A stretch of 64,000 nt of DNA from Bacteroidia bacterium (lineage in GTDB: Bacteria; Bacteroidota; Bacteroidia; UBA4408): NCBI GenBank assembly GCA_020845635.1, contig JADLFI010000003.1:1-64000 (forward strand). Direction: 5' to 3'. The stretch's first letter is position 1. The number at the start of each line of letters is the position of its first letter. A model generated the notes under the pieces. The model saw only the letters and a list, made by a program, of their open reading frames with translations. It searched no databases and was not told the DNA's origin. Below, one piece after another: positions 26,609 to 36,426 of this stretch. A program made the position numbers and the translations under genes.

Positions 26609-28858
26609 ATGAACAAATCAATACTCCCGCTTATTATATTTCTTCTTTCTTTCCATAATAGCTATTCACAAAACAGTCGTCCACAATTATCGGCAAGTGC
26701 ACGTCAATATTTATGGTTTCAAAGTCAGGAAAAGAAAACCCAAAAAATAAATGACCTTTATGTTTACACGAAAGACAACAACAATAAAGTTTACATCAAC
26801 ACCATCATTAAGGTTGATGATGGATTTAACGCTGCCAAACTGCAACAGAATGGGGTAAAAATAGGTACCTTTGCTAAAGATATATGGACTGTTCGTGTTC
26901 CATTAAACTACTTGCAACAGTTTGTAAAAACACCTGGAATAAAGTATATAGATTTTGACCAACCTTGCTTTCCTGATTTAGACTCGGCACGCAAATTTAC
27001 CCGAGTTGACTCTGTTCACCAAGGTATATATTTACCCCAATCATACACCGGCAAGGGTGTGGTTATGGGTATTGTTGATGCAGGTTTCGACTATACGCAT
27101 CCTACATTTTTTGACACCACGCTAAGCCACTTTCGTATAAAAAAAGTATGGGAACAAAAAAACAACAGCGGTACAGCACCTGCCAATTATGGTTATGGTA
27201 CAGAGTACAACGATTCGGCTGCCATTTGGCAAAAAGAATTTGATATAAGCGGTGCTACACACGGAACCCATGTTATGGGTATAGCAGGTGGTTCAGGTGG
27301 GTTAAGCAGCGCCAATAACAACCGATTCAGAGGAATGGCTTTTGAAAGTGATTTGGTTGCTGTAGCCATTTATCCCAGCAGCGATTATTGGTTAAACACC
27401 GGTATGGTTGATATGTTAGACGGTATTAGCTATGTTTTTAATTATGCCAATACAGTTCAGAAACCTGCCGTTGCCAATTTAAGTTGGGGTTGCCCGCTTG
27501 GCCCGCGCGATGGTTCTTCTCTCTTTAGCCAGGCTTGCAATAATTTGGTTGCCCCCGGACGAATATTTGTGCTTTCGGGCGGAAACAACGGCAATAACAA
27601 AATTCACCTAAAAAAAACCTTTAGCAGCAATGATAATGTTGTAAAAACTATCTGTACCTTTCCAACCACGCTCAGCGAAAACAGAAACCAAATTGATGTT
27701 TGGGGCGAAGCCGGTATCCCATTCTGTATGAATTTCAGTTTATATAATTTGAATCAAAAAGTGGACAGCACGGTTAATATTTGTTTGAACGACACCACAC
27801 AATTAATACATTTAATAGGCACTAATAGCGACACCTGCTTTATTACTATAACTACCGTAGCATCAGAATTTAACGGGAAACCACACATGCTTATTCAACT
27901 ATATTCGCGTGTGGCCGATCGCTTGGCAATAAGTATTGAAGCACAAGCTGGAACCATCAATATGTGGCAGGGCATAGTTGTTGAAACATCCGGTCATTAC
28001 GGAACTTTTACCAAGTTTAACTATCCTTGGGCTGTAAATGGCGATACCGAAATGACCTGTGGCGATTTAGTAAGTACACAACATGGTATAGCCGTAGCTG
28101 CATATAATAGTAAACCTGCCTTTAAAAACATTTCCGGGCAAAATTTAAGTTACTCAGGATACGCCAAAGGTGCTATTGCTTTGTTTAGCAGTAAAGGACC
28201 GACTGCCGATGGGCGTGTAAAACCTGATATTGCAGGACCCGGTTTAGCCTTGGCTTCATCAGTAAGCTCTTTTGACTCCACCTATTATCCGGGTGGCGAT
28301 GATTACAGCTCGGTAATTACTTCTACCCCATCTCCATTCAATGGTAAAAACTACAACTATGCCATGGCAGGCGGAACTTCAATATCCAGCCCATCGGTAA
28401 GTGGCATTGTTGCTTTATTGTTAGAAATTGACTCTACCTTAAACCCCTCCGAAATAAAAACTTTATTATCAAACACTGCAATTCAGGATAGCTATACGGG
28501 AGTTATCCCCACAGGTGGAAGTACCACATGGGGTGGCGGAAAAGTAAATGCCTATAAAGCCATAGCATCGCACTTAGGGGTATTATCAGTAAAACAAAAC
28601 AATTATACCATAAACAGCAAAGTTTTTCCAAATCCCGGAAACGGTAAATATATGCTGGAGATTTTCAGCGATAAACAGCAAAGTTTAAACTGGGCGGTAT
28701 ATGACATTGAAGGACGTACGCTCATCAATAGTGTTTCAACCATTAATTTTGGGCTTAATACTATTTCTATTGATTTAAGAAACTATAGTCAAGGTATTTA
28801 TTTTCTGAATATTTTTTCTGATAATAGTCAAAATACTATTAAGTTGATAAAACAGTAA
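26609..28858 (+). CDS. Large secreted S8 subtilase with T9SS sorting domain
   Basis: 749-residue serine peptidase. Signal peptide LPLIIFLLSFHNSYSQ; a propeptide-like region follows to about 140. Triad: Asp157 in GIVDAGFDYTHP, His218 in THGTHVMGIAGG, Ser591 in GGTSISSPSVSG. The long distance between His and Ser (about 370 residues) shows an inserted beta domain of the kind found in large bacterial subtilases. The final ~80 residues are a Por sorting domain (VFPNPGNGKYMLEIF, WAVYDIEGRTLI, SQGIYFLNIF). It is followed by a putative outer-membrane protein and an S41 peptidase in close order, suggesting a protease locus. Confidence 0.93.
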   Translation: MNKSILPLIIFLLSFHNSYSQNSRPQLSASARQYLWFQSQEKKTQKINDLYVYTKDNNNKVYINTIIKVDDGFNAAKLQQNGVKIGTFAKDIWTVRVPLNYLQQFVKTPGIKYIDFDQPCFPDLDSARKFTRVDSVHQGIYLPQSYTGKGVVMGIVDAGFDYTHPTFFDTTLSHFRIKKVWEQKNNSGTAPANYGYGTEYNDSAAIWQKEFDISGATHGTHVMGIAGGSGGLSSANNNRFRGMAFESDLVAVAIYPSSDYWLNTGMVDMLDGISYVFNYANTVQKPAVANLSWGCPLGPRDGSSLFSQACNNLVAPGRIFVLSGGNNGNNKIHLKKTFSSNDNVVKTICTFPTTLSENRNQIDVWGEAGIPFCMNFSLYNLNQKVDSTVNICLNDTTQLIHLIGTNSDTCFITITTVASEFNGKPHMLIQLYSRVADRLAISIEAQAGTINMWQGIVVETSGHYGTFTKFNYPWAVNGDTEMTCGDLVSTQHGIAVAAYNSKPAFKNISGQNLSYSGYAKGAIALFSSKGPTADGRVKPDIAGPGLALASSVSSFDSTYYPGGDDYSSVITSTPSPFNGKNYNYAMAGGTSISSPSVSGIVALLLEIDSTLNPSEIKTLLSNTAIQDSYTGVIPTGGSTTWGGGKVNAYKAIASHLGVLSVKQNNYTINSKVFPNPGNGKYMLEIFSDKQQSLNWAVYDIEGRTLINSVSTINFGLNTISIDLRNYSQGIYFLNIFSDNSQNTIKLIKQ

Positions 28859-28896
28859 ATTAAATGAGGAATTAAAGTATTTTATTTAGTTTCATA

Positions 28897-29745
28897 TTGT
28901 TAGTTTTTAACAATGTTAAAGCTCAAACATACAAAACTGATACTATACTAAACCAATGTTTTTCTAAGGAAACAGATATATATTTTTCGGCTGCCCTCAA
29001 TGCTGTTTATCATCAGGATAAAATGTTTTCGGCTCCTACTTATAATGGTTTGGGAGCCGATGTTCGATTAGGTTTTCAGAAAAGAAGAATAAACAGTATT
29101 TCACAACTGCAATTTAGTTTTGGTTCTGCAATTTTATATAATAATTTACAGGCGCTTCATAACTATGCACAGTATTACAACTTCTCCAGCATATTTCAAA
29201 AAGTGTATCACATAAATAAATATAAAGGTAAAAAAAACTCTATATATTTAGGATGGCAATTGTATCAAAGCGGAATTTTTAATGTCAATAAACAACTCCA
29301 AAACTCGGCATTAGCCTATGCCCTTTACTTTTCAACAGCGCCTATATTCAGGGTCGAAAGATTACTCAACCTCAACAACAAACAAATATTTTTTCTCAAA
29401 AAAAATTATCCCTTACGTTTATCGTATCAAGCAAGTTTTCCGCTTTGCTCCTATCTCTCACGCCCCAACTACAATGGTATTAGTCATTTGGTTGACGGAA
29501 CAGGCAATATATTGCAATATACCATTGTAAATGATATGGTAAAGAATTTTAAAGTATATACGCTGAACCGCTTTATTGCATTTGACAACAAAGTAGAACT
29601 GCAATACATCATGAAAAACAACAATAAGTGGAGTTTGCAATATTCATGGGCTTTTCAAGCATTTAACAAACCTTACTATCAATATAGGAATGTTTACTCG
29701 GGTGTTTTTATTAGTTTTTATGGTAATTTAAAAAGTTTGGAATGA
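28897..29745 (+). CDS. Putative outer-membrane protein with disrupted signal peptide
   Basis: 282 codons are open from TTG 28897, but the natural start is probably ATG 28864, 5 bp after the subtilase stop. From that ATG the frame reads M-R-N-stop-S-I-L-F and continues into VFNNVKAQ, a perfect signal peptide interrupted at codon 4 by TAA. One base change would repair it. The mature part has alternating aromatic/hydrophobic strands (LGADVRLGFQ, SISQLQFSFGSAI, WSLQYSWAFQAF) suggesting a beta barrel. No family recognised. It overlaps the S41 gene by 4 bp. Either a recent nonsense mutation, a sequencing error, or an unusual start. Confidence 0.65.
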   Translation: MLVFNNVKAQTYKTDTILNQCFSKETDIYFSAALNAVYHQDKMFSAPTYNGLGADVRLGFQKRRINSISQLQFSFGSAILYNNLQALHNYAQYYNFSSIFQKVYHINKYKGKKNSIYLGWQLYQSGIFNVNKQLQNSALAYALYFSTAPIFRVERLLNLNNKQIFFLKKNYPLRLSYQASFPLCSYLSRPNYNGISHLVDGTGNILQYTIVNDMVKNFKVYTLNRFIAFDNKVELQYIMKNNNKWSLQYSWAFQAFNKPYYQYRNVYSGVFISFYGNLKSLE

Positions 29746-30785
29746 AAACTATAAAAATATTCATATTACCATTTATCATTCTGCTGTCAGGCATTTTCGG
29801 AGCCTGTCATAAAGTAATTATTAAAAAGAACGAAAAAGGAAATGCAGCTGAAAATTTCGAATATTTGTGGCATCAGATTTATATAAAATATTCATTTTTT
29901 CAATATAAAAATATTGATTGGCAAAATGTAAAATCAAAATACTTACCACTTATAAGCTCCGGTATGAGTGATGAAGAGCTATTTGAAGCATGTGCATTAA
30001 TGATGAATGAACTGCGTGATGGACATGCTAACCTGGTTGCACCTTTTGATGCTTCGGTGTATTATCCTATTTTTTTAAACAGCCCCACAAATTTTGATGC
30101 TCGTTTGGTATTAACCCGTTATTTAATGCGGCATGGCGCTAATATGCAAAGTACCGGAGCTATTGACAATTGTATTATTGATACTTTTGGTTTAAAGATA
30201 GGATACCTTCGCTACAATTCGTTTATGGAAAATTTATATACCGAAGATTTAGATTATATTTTAGAAAAAATGATGTCCTGTAACGGGCTAATTCTTGATG
30301 TGCGTAGCAATGGAGGAGGTTCATCCTTTAATGTTTTTTCTTTAGCCGGACGTTTTGCCGACACCAAAAGACTTGCCTTTAAATCTTATGCGAAAAGCGG
30401 CCATGGCGAAAATGATTTTGACCAAGGTACTAACTTATATATTCAGCCTCAAGGCAAATATCAATTTACCAAACCTATAGCGGTGTTAACCAACAGAGGC
30501 TGTTATAGTGCCACTTCCTTTTTTACTTTAGCCATGAAAGCTTTTCCTTATGTAAAAGTAATTGGCGATACAACCGGTGGTGGATTAGGTGTACCTAATG
30601 GAGGACAAATGCCCAACGGCTGGACTTATCGGTTTTCTGTAACAAAAACCATAAGTCCTGATGGAAAGAATTATGAAAACGGAATACCACCGGACATTAC
30701 CGTTTGGATGAGCGACAGCACTTTGCACCCAACACACGATGAAATTATTGAAAGAGCAATTGTTTATATTAGAGATGGATTATAA
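29742..30785 (+). CDS. S41-family (tail-specific) peptidase, probable lipoprotein
   Basis: 347 residues. The N-terminus (FILPFIILLSGIFGACHK) is a lipoprotein-type signal with a possible acylated Cys, though the lipobox is imperfect. The tail-protease domain includes MMNELRDGHANLV, the substrate-binding-like strand KIGYLRYNSF, GLILDVRSNGGG, and the nucleophile region NRGCYSATSFFTLAMKA with the candidate catalytic Ser. KVIGDTTGGGLGVPN and ENGIPPDITVWMS complete the fold. No clear PDZ domain. Translationally coupled (ATGA) to the preceding putative outer-membrane protein and downstream of a T9SS subtilase. Confidence 0.85.
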   Translation: MKTIKIFILPFIILLSGIFGACHKVIIKKNEKGNAAENFEYLWHQIYIKYSFFQYKNIDWQNVKSKYLPLISSGMSDEELFEACALMMNELRDGHANLVAPFDASVYYPIFLNSPTNFDARLVLTRYLMRHGANMQSTGAIDNCIIDTFGLKIGYLRYNSFMENLYTEDLDYILEKMMSCNGLILDVRSNGGGSSFNVFSLAGRFADTKRLAFKSYAKSGHGENDFDQGTNLYIQPQGKYQFTKPIAVLTNRGCYSATSFFTLAMKAFPYVKVIGDTTGGGLGVPNGGQMPNGWTYRFSVTKTISPDGKNYENGIPPDITVWMSDSTLHPTHDEIIERAIVYIRDGL

Positions 30786-31187
30786 CCTTTAGTAAGCTGT
30801 TTAATAAAACCATATATCCAAATACCTCCTACTCATTGTATCAGTAACTATTTACACTTTTTAAAATCATTACAAACATATTTTGTAATAACCCTTTGCT
30901 TGAGGTAATTTCTTAATCTCCATGAAAATATATGAATAAGCAGTCATAGTAAAAAAACACTGCAAAAATATGCTTACTTAAAGCAAAAAAAATTACATCA
31001 ATTAACGACTGTATAATTCAACTTACTTCTTTCAAGTATAAGTATAGTCAATATTATGATTTTAATATTACCATCAAATATTACCAAAAAATAATTTCTT
31101 TATTATTGAATTTCATCTTTATACAAATTCAGAAAGTTATTGAATTGATAATTTTGTATTTTAGCAGCCAATTCAATTTTAAAAAGA
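30786..31187. other. Intergenic region upstream of accA
   Basis: 402 bp, AT-rich. No ORF, RNA gene or strong hairpin recognised. A -7 element sits near its right end. Confidence 0.5.
31149..31156 (+). promoter_or_regulatory. Bacteroidota -7 element (TAATTTTG) of accA
   Basis: TAATTTTG lies 32 bp upstream of the accA ATG. No clear -33 TTG at standard spacing. Confidence 0.5.
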
Positions 31188-32144
31188 ATGGCAAACGTAC
31201 TTGATTTTGAAAAACCCATTGCCGACCTGCTCGATCAACGCGAAAAAGTTGAACAAGTTGCCGCAAAAAGTGGTGTAGATGTTTCAAAAACATTAAAAGA
31301 CTTAGATGAGAAAATAAAAAACACCCGAAAAGAAATATATGAGAACCTTACTCCTTGGCAAAGAGTAATGGTTAGCCGTCACCCCGACCGTCCTTACACA
31401 ATTAGCTATATTAATGCTTTAAGTGATAATACCTGGATTGAGTTGCATGGCGACCGAACCGTAAAAGATGATAAAGCTATGGTTGGCGGATTTGGTAGTT
31501 TAGATGGTAGAACAGTAATGTTTATTGGTCAGCAAAAAGGAACAAACACAAAATTACGTCAATATAGAAATTTCGGAATGCCCAATCCTGAGGGGTATCG
31601 TAAGGCTTTACGCCTTATGAAACTGGCCGAAAAGTTTGATAAACCAATTATTACATTTATTGATACCCCCGGAGCATATCCAGGTTTGGAAGCCGAAGAA
31701 CGCGGACAAGGTGAAGCGATAGCCCGTAATTTAATTGAAATGGCTCAGTTGCGTGTTCCGGTTATATGTGTAATTATTGGCGAAGGTGCATCAGGAGGTG
31801 CTTTAGGTATTGGTGTGGGCGATAAAGTGTTGATGTTGGAAAATACATGGTATTCGGTTATTTCGCCCGAGTCTTGCTCTTCCATATTGTGGCGCAACTG
31901 GAACTTTAAAGAAAAAGCTGCCGAGGCCTTAAAGCTGACTGCTCACGATATGTACTCCAATAAATTGGTGGACGGCATTATAAAAGAACCTTTGGGAGGT
32001 GCACATACCAATGTTCCTGAAGCCCATAAGCTGGTTAAAGCAGAGGTAAAAAAACAATTAGATAAATTATTGGCTTTAAGTCCTGAGCAACGTATTGAAA
32101 AAAGAATTAAGAAGTTTTGTGCTATGGGTGTTGTTAGCGAATAA
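31188..32144 (+). CDS. accA: Acetyl-CoA carboxylase carboxyltransferase subunit alpha
   Basis: Transfers carboxyl from carboxybiotin to acetyl-CoA, forming malonyl-CoA with AccD. Start [18 protein letters not shown], then [53 protein letters not shown] and [15 protein letters not shown] (oxyanion glycines) are family hallmarks. 318 residues is normal. accD is not in the window. It starts a lipid-synthesis stretch with fabG 53 bp downstream. Confidence 0.96.
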   Translation: MANVLDFEKPIADLLDQREKVEQVAAKSGVDVSKTLKDLDEKIKNTRKEIYENLTPWQRVMVSRHPDRPYTISYINALSDNTWIELHGDRTVKDDKAMVGGFGSLDGRTVMFIGQQKGTNTKLRQYRNFGMPNPEGYRKALRLMKLAEKFDKPIITFIDTPGAYPGLEAEERGQGEAIARNLIEMAQLRVPVICVIIGEGASGGALGIGVGDKVLMLENTWYSVISPESCSSILWRNWNFKEKAAEALKLTAHDMYSNKLVDGIIKEPLGGAHTNVPEAHKLVKAEVKKQLDKLLALSPEQRIEKRIKKFCAMGVVSE

Positions 32145-32196
32145 AGTACCAACATAGCTCTTGTTACACATCAATCAAATCTAAAAAAACAATTAT

Positions 32197-32943
32197 ATGA
32201 AACTGCTAGAAGGAAAATCAGCTTTAATTACCGGTGCTTCGAGAGGAATAGGCAAAGGAATAGCCTTAAAATTTGCCGAACATGGAGCCAATGTGGCTTT
32301 TACCTATCTGTCATCAGTAGAAAAAGGAGTGGCTCTTGAAAACGAATTAAAAGCATTTGGAGTTAATGCCAAGGGATATCGTTCTGATGCTGCCGATTTT
32401 AATAGTGCTGAGCAACTTATCAATCAAATGGTCACAGATTTTGGGCGTATTGATATTGTTGTAAACAATGCCGGTATTACGCGCGACAACCTGCTTATGC
32501 GCATGAGCGAGGAGAGTTTTGATGAAACCATAAAAACCAATCTAAAGTCTGTCTTCAATATCACAAAAGCAGTGCAAAAAATAATGCTGAAACAAAGATA
32601 TGGTTCCATTATTAATATTAGTTCAGTTGTTGGAGTAAGAGGTAATGCCGGACAGGCTAATTATGCCGCATCAAAAGCAGGTATTATAGGGTTTACTAAA
32701 TCAGTAGCTTTAGAGTTAGGCTCACGTAACATACGCTGCAATGCCGTGGCGCCAGGATTTATTGAAACAGAAATGACTGCCGTGTTAGACGAAAAAGTTG
32801 TGCAAGGCTGGCGTGATGCTATTCCTTTGAAAAGAGGAGGAACAACTGATGATGTTGCCAACCTTTGTGTGTTCCTAGGCAGTGATATGAGTGCCTATAT
32901 TACCGGGCAATGTATAAATGTATGTGGTGGTATGTTAACCTAA
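32197..32943 (+). CDS. fabG: 3-oxoacyl-[ACP] reductase FabG
   Basis: NADPH-dependent SDR that reduces 3-ketoacyl-ACP in fatty acid elongation. Cofactor motif TGASRGIGKGIA, NNAGITRDNLLMRM (a strong FabG signature), catalytic Ser in INISSVVG, Tyr-x3-Lys in YAASKAG, and CNAVAPGFIETEMT. 248 residues is standard. Directly downstream of accA, consistent with fatty acid synthesis. The C-terminal YITGQCINVCGGM matches the usual tetramer-contact end. Confidence 0.94.
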   Translation: MKLLEGKSALITGASRGIGKGIALKFAEHGANVAFTYLSSVEKGVALENELKAFGVNAKGYRSDAADFNSAEQLINQMVTDFGRIDIVVNNAGITRDNLLMRMSEESFDETIKTNLKSVFNITKAVQKIMLKQRYGSIINISSVVGVRGNAGQANYAASKAGIIGFTKSVALELGSRNIRCNAVAPGFIETEMTAVLDEKVVQGWRDAIPLKRGGTTDDVANLCVFLGSDMSAYITGQCINVCGGMLT

Positions 32944-33078
32944 AGCACCTTCAATTTACATTTAGGGTGGCCGTATAAAGAATATTTTATTTCCTTAGTA
33001 CCTTATACGTTTTCTCTTATATAAAATAAGGTATTTAAGCCACTCAAAATATATTATTCACTTTAATTCATTAATAAA

Positions 33079-33792
33079 ATGGACTTGTTAAATAAATCAG
33101 CCGTGGTTACCGGTGCCAGTAAGGGTTTAGGCCAAGCCATAGCCAGCGCATTATGTACTCATGGAGTTAAAGTTTATGGCATAGGTCGCGATATCCAAAA
33201 ATTAAATCAACTAAAAACATCCTTAGGTCATCTATTTGTACCCGTACAACTTGATATTACCAAGCAGGAAGAAATTGTAAATTGGGCAAATCAAACCTTT
33301 ACAAACAATATTGGTCCTGATATTTTAATTAACAATGCCGGAACCGGTTCTTTTCACAGTATTGAACATACCGAAACTGCTACTTGGCATAAAATAATGG
33401 ACACCAATGTAAACGGAATGTATTACATAACCCGTGCTATGGTTGGTTTTATGAAACAAAAAAACACTTATTGCCATATTATTAATATTGGTTCAATTAT
33501 GGGTAAAGTGGGTAAGGCCGATAGTACTGCTTATAGTGCCTCTAAATTTGCGGTACAAGGCTTTAGCGAATCATTATTTCTGGAGCTACGATACAACAAA
33601 ATAAAAGTTACCTGTGTAAACCCCGGCTCTATTCAAACCGATTTTTTTGACAATACCGGTATTCAATCGCATAAAAACATGCTGCAACCTAATGAAGTAG
33701 CAGATACCATAATACACATATTAAAAACACCCGATAATGTGTTAATTAGTGAAATAACATTAAGACCTTTAAACCCAACCTATACAACATAA
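33079..33792 (+). CDS. Short-chain dehydrogenase/reductase, substrate unknown
   Basis: Classical SDR of 237 residues with TGASKGLGQAIA (nucleotide loop), NNAGTGSF, Ser in INIGSIMG, catalytic Tyr-x3-Lys in YSASKFAVQGF, and CVNPGSIQTDFF. It is distinct from FabG (no TRDNLLMRM motif, variable C-terminus), so a role in fatty acid synthesis is not implied. It lies 135 bp after fabG, before a long gene-free stretch. Closest in style to 3-ketoacyl-ACP reductase-like or sepiapterin-type SDRs, but the substrate cannot be assigned. Confidence 0.85.
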   Translation: MDLLNKSAVVTGASKGLGQAIASALCTHGVKVYGIGRDIQKLNQLKTSLGHLFVPVQLDITKQEEIVNWANQTFTNNIGPDILINNAGTGSFHSIEHTETATWHKIMDTNVNGMYYITRAMVGFMKQKNTYCHIINIGSIMGKVGKADSTAYSASKFAVQGFSESLFLELRYNKIKVTCVNPGSIQTDFFDNTGIQSHKNMLQPNEVADTIIHILKTPDNVLISEITLRPLNPTYTT

Positions 33793-34579
33793 ACGTTTTA
33801 TTAAATCAAGATTTAAATACGAGTTTATGCCACAAAGTTCAACTAATCAATGAATCTACGCTTTTGGCATAGTTTGCCCCATCATAACTAAATAATTATT
33901 TTAGTATTAAAATTACACATATTTTTTGAAAAAGTAAGAAGGCTGAATAAAACCTTAAATACCTGTAAGATTTAAACTTTTTAAGAATAATCCTCCGGGT
34001 GTGGTATGTTTGCTGTATGATGCGCAACTTAATATTCATTATTTTCAATACTATATTTCAAGTGTAATAATATTTTGAGCCGGATAAATATGGTCAGAAA
34101 TACACCTTCTATGAATCCCAACAATTAAGCATTTATATTTTTTTTGTTGCTTTAAAACTTATAATACTCACGAAAATTTTTGGGTGTTTATCAACAATAA
34201 CACCAATTTCTCTTGGTTTGTTGTTACAAACTTATGTCAGTATTAACTCAAAACCTCAGTATTACCTTTATGCAGAAGTAAATTGTTATACTATGTAAAT
34301 CTACATAAGCTAATCCTTAAATAATTTATCTCCCAAAAAATGAGGAACTTCTGAAAAAAGTTTGATATGCTGTTTTAATTGCAAATAAAGGTTAAAATAA
34401 CAATGCAAAATTCATCCAATAACTCTCAAAGTACTTGTAATTAGCCCATTGTATTAACTTTTCAGAGCATGCCTAAAAATTACTAACAATGGAAAGAGAG
34501 AAAATAGAACAATAAATTTTATTAGAAAAAGTATTTTTCTTATTTTTGCAGTCCTGTCTTAAATTTTTTTTATAAAAAG
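33793..34579. other. 787-bp gene-free region upstream of yceD-rpmF
   Basis: No ORF above 60 codons, no tRNA, no strong terminator and no recognised riboswitch. Base composition is as AT-rich as other gaps. A -7 element lies at the right end. The length is unusual for this compact segment, but I see no structure to explain it. Confidence 0.5.
34541..34548 (+). promoter_or_regulatory. Bacteroidota -7 element (TATTTTTG)
   Basis: TATTTTTG lies 32 bp upstream of the yceD-like ATG at 34580, probably starting the yceD-rpmF transcript. Confidence 0.5.
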
Positions 34580-35107
34580 ATGCGAAAAGAGCGATTGATT
34601 ATAGGGTTAGGAGGCTTAAGTTTAGGGAAACATCTTTTTACTTTTGAAATTCAGGATCGGTTCTTTGAACATATTGAAAACAGTTTGATAAACAAGGGAA
34701 ATGCTGAAATAAAAGTAGAATTAGAAAAAATGAGCAGTATGTTACAATTGCATTTTTCTTTCACAGGCAATGTTGAGATAGAGTGCGACAGATGTTTAAC
34801 CGAAGCATTTGTTCCTCTGCAGGGTAAAGATGAATTGATTGTAAAAATTGGAGGCGATCAAATTTCGGATAATCCAAATATTATTACCATTGGATATAAC
34901 GAAACCGAATTAGATTTAACCCAATTTATTTATGAAATCATAGCTTTAAACCTGCCTCTTAAAAAGATTCCTTGTACTATTATCAACGATTTTTCAATTT
35001 GCAATGAAGAAATGTTGAATAAGCTGGACAACATATCGGTAAGTAAAATGCCCGATACAAATACAGTTAACCCTTTATGGGAAAGTTTAAATAAATTAAA
35101 GAATTAA
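34580..35107 (+). CDS. yceD: YceD/DUF177 protein
   Basis: 175 residues of the DUF177 family, linked in E. coli and plants to 23S rRNA accumulation. The family's paired cysteines are seen in IECDRCLTEAFVPLQG, and DLTQFIYEIIALNLPLKKIP precedes the C-terminal region. It lies 23 bp upstream of rpmF, the near-universal neighbour of this family, which supports the call. Together with plsX and fabH downstream this is the widely conserved yceD-rpmF-plsX-fabH order. Confidence 0.9.
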   Translation: MRKERLIIGLGGLSLGKHLFTFEIQDRFFEHIENSLINKGNAEIKVELEKMSSMLQLHFSFTGNVEIECDRCLTEAFVPLQGKDELIVKIGGDQISDNPNIITIGYNETELDLTQFIYEIIALNLPLKKIPCTIINDFSICNEEMLNKLDNISVSKMPDTNTVNPLWESLNKLKN

Positions 35108-35130
35108 ATAACATAATAAACTAAAATAAA

Positions 35131-35316
35131 ATGCCACATCCTAAGCGAAAATTTTCAAAAAGTAGAAGAGACAAAAGAAGAACTCATGATAATGCTGTTC
35201 CTAGTACTTTATTTGTGGACAAAACAACAGGTGATGTTTCGTTGTTTCACCGTGTAAATACCGAAACCGGTATGTACCGTGGCCGCAAAGTTATGAAAGG
35301 GACCAAAGACGAATAA
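35131..35316 (+). CDS. rpmF: 50S ribosomal protein L32
   Basis: 61-residue basic protein starting MPHPKRKFSKSRRDKRRTHD, the L32 signature. It contains no cysteine, so it is the zinc-independent (C-) form lacking the zinc-ribbon ligands. It follows yceD and precedes plsX. A hairpin after its stop probably separates ribosomal-protein expression from the lipid genes. Confidence 0.96.
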   Translation: MPHPKRKFSKSRRDKRRTHDNAVPSTLFVDKTTGDVSLFHRVNTETGMYRGRKVMKGTKDE

Positions 35317-35339
35317 TTCAAAACAGAAATTACTAAAGC

Positions 35340-35395
35340 CCCAATCTTAAAATATAAATTTTTAATGTTTATTCTTTTAAAGATTGGGATTTTGC
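35340..35395 (+). terminator. Hairpin terminator or attenuator after rpmF
   Basis: CCCAATCTT (35340-35348) pairs with AAGATTGGG (35380-35388), extended by an AAA/TTT block, then ATTTTGCTTTTA. The 31-nt loop is large and the T-run is broken, so termination may be partial. Confidence 0.6.
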
Positions 35396-35466
35396 TTTTA
35401 ATGTAAATTTCCTTTTAGGATATTATTTATAGTTATTTGGTTTATCCATTCATTACTATTGTTTAA

Positions 35467-36426
35467 ATGAGAATTAAAGTAGGAATTGATGTTATGGGTG
35501 GCGATTTTGCCCCCAAAAATACAATACAAGGTGCAATATTAGCACAAGCCATTTTAAAAAATGATGCAGATATTGTGCTTATTGGTGACGAATCTATTAT
35601 CCTTGACTTTCTAAAGAAAGAAGGTATTTCTACTGATTTATTTGAAATAGTTCATGCTTCACAAAACATAGAAATGCATGAACATGCCGTAAAAGCATTA
35701 ACCCACAAGCCCGATTCGGGAATTGCCATAGGTTTTAAACTTTTGGCTGAAAACAAAATTCAGGCTTTTAGCAGTGCCGGAAACACCGGAGCAGTTTTTG
35801 TAGGAGCTATACAATCAGTAAAACCTATTAAAGGCGTGTTGCGCCCTTGTATTACCTCTGTTTTACCTAAGGAAAACGGCAGTATTAGTTTATTTTTAGA
35901 TGTTGGTACAAATGCCGATTGTAAACCCGAAGTACTCAATCAGTTTGGTTTGCTCGGTTCTTTGTATTTCTCCATTCTTACCTCTAACACTAAGCCACGC
36001 GTTGCATTACTCAATATTGGCGAAGAACCCGAAAAGGGAAATTTATTGACCCAAAGCGCATATCAGCTTATGGTAAACAATAAGGAATATGACTTTATTG
36101 GAAATATTGAAGGTAGAGATTTATTTAATGATAAAGCCGATGTTTTTGTGTGTGACGGCTTTACCGGAAATATCATATTAAAAACTGCCGAAGCTTTTTA
36201 TTCACTCATCAAAACACGAAACAGAAGCGACAATTTCTTTGACAGATTTAATTACGAAATATATGGCGGAACCCCAATATTGGGAGTAAATGGAACTGTT
36301 ATGATTGGACATGGCATTTCAAGTCCTGAAGCTATAAAAAATATGCTAATACAAAGCAAACAAATAGCCGAAGCTCGATTGCATGAAAAAATAAAAGAAA
36401 AATTTAATCATGAGCAACAAAATTAG
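35467..36426 (+). CDS. plsX: Phosphate acyltransferase PlsX
   Basis: Converts acyl-ACP and phosphate to acyl-phosphate, the donor used by PlsY in phospholipid synthesis. Seen: start [70 protein letters not shown] and [15 protein letters not shown], all family blocks. 319 residues is normal. Its end overlaps fabH by 17 bp, indicating coupling. Confidence 0.96.
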   Translation: MRIKVGIDVMGGDFAPKNTIQGAILAQAILKNDADIVLIGDESIILDFLKKEGISTDLFEIVHASQNIEMHEHAVKALTHKPDSGIAIGFKLLAENKIQAFSSAGNTGAVFVGAIQSVKPIKGVLRPCITSVLPKENGSISLFLDVGTNADCKPEVLNQFGLLGSLYFSILTSNTKPRVALLNIGEEPEKGNLLTQSAYQLMVNNKEYDFIGNIEGRDLFNDKADVFVCDGFTGNIILKTAEAFYSLIKTRNRSDNFFDRFNYEIYGGTPILGVNGTVMIGHGISSPEAIKNMLIQSKQIAEARLHEKIKEKFNHEQQN

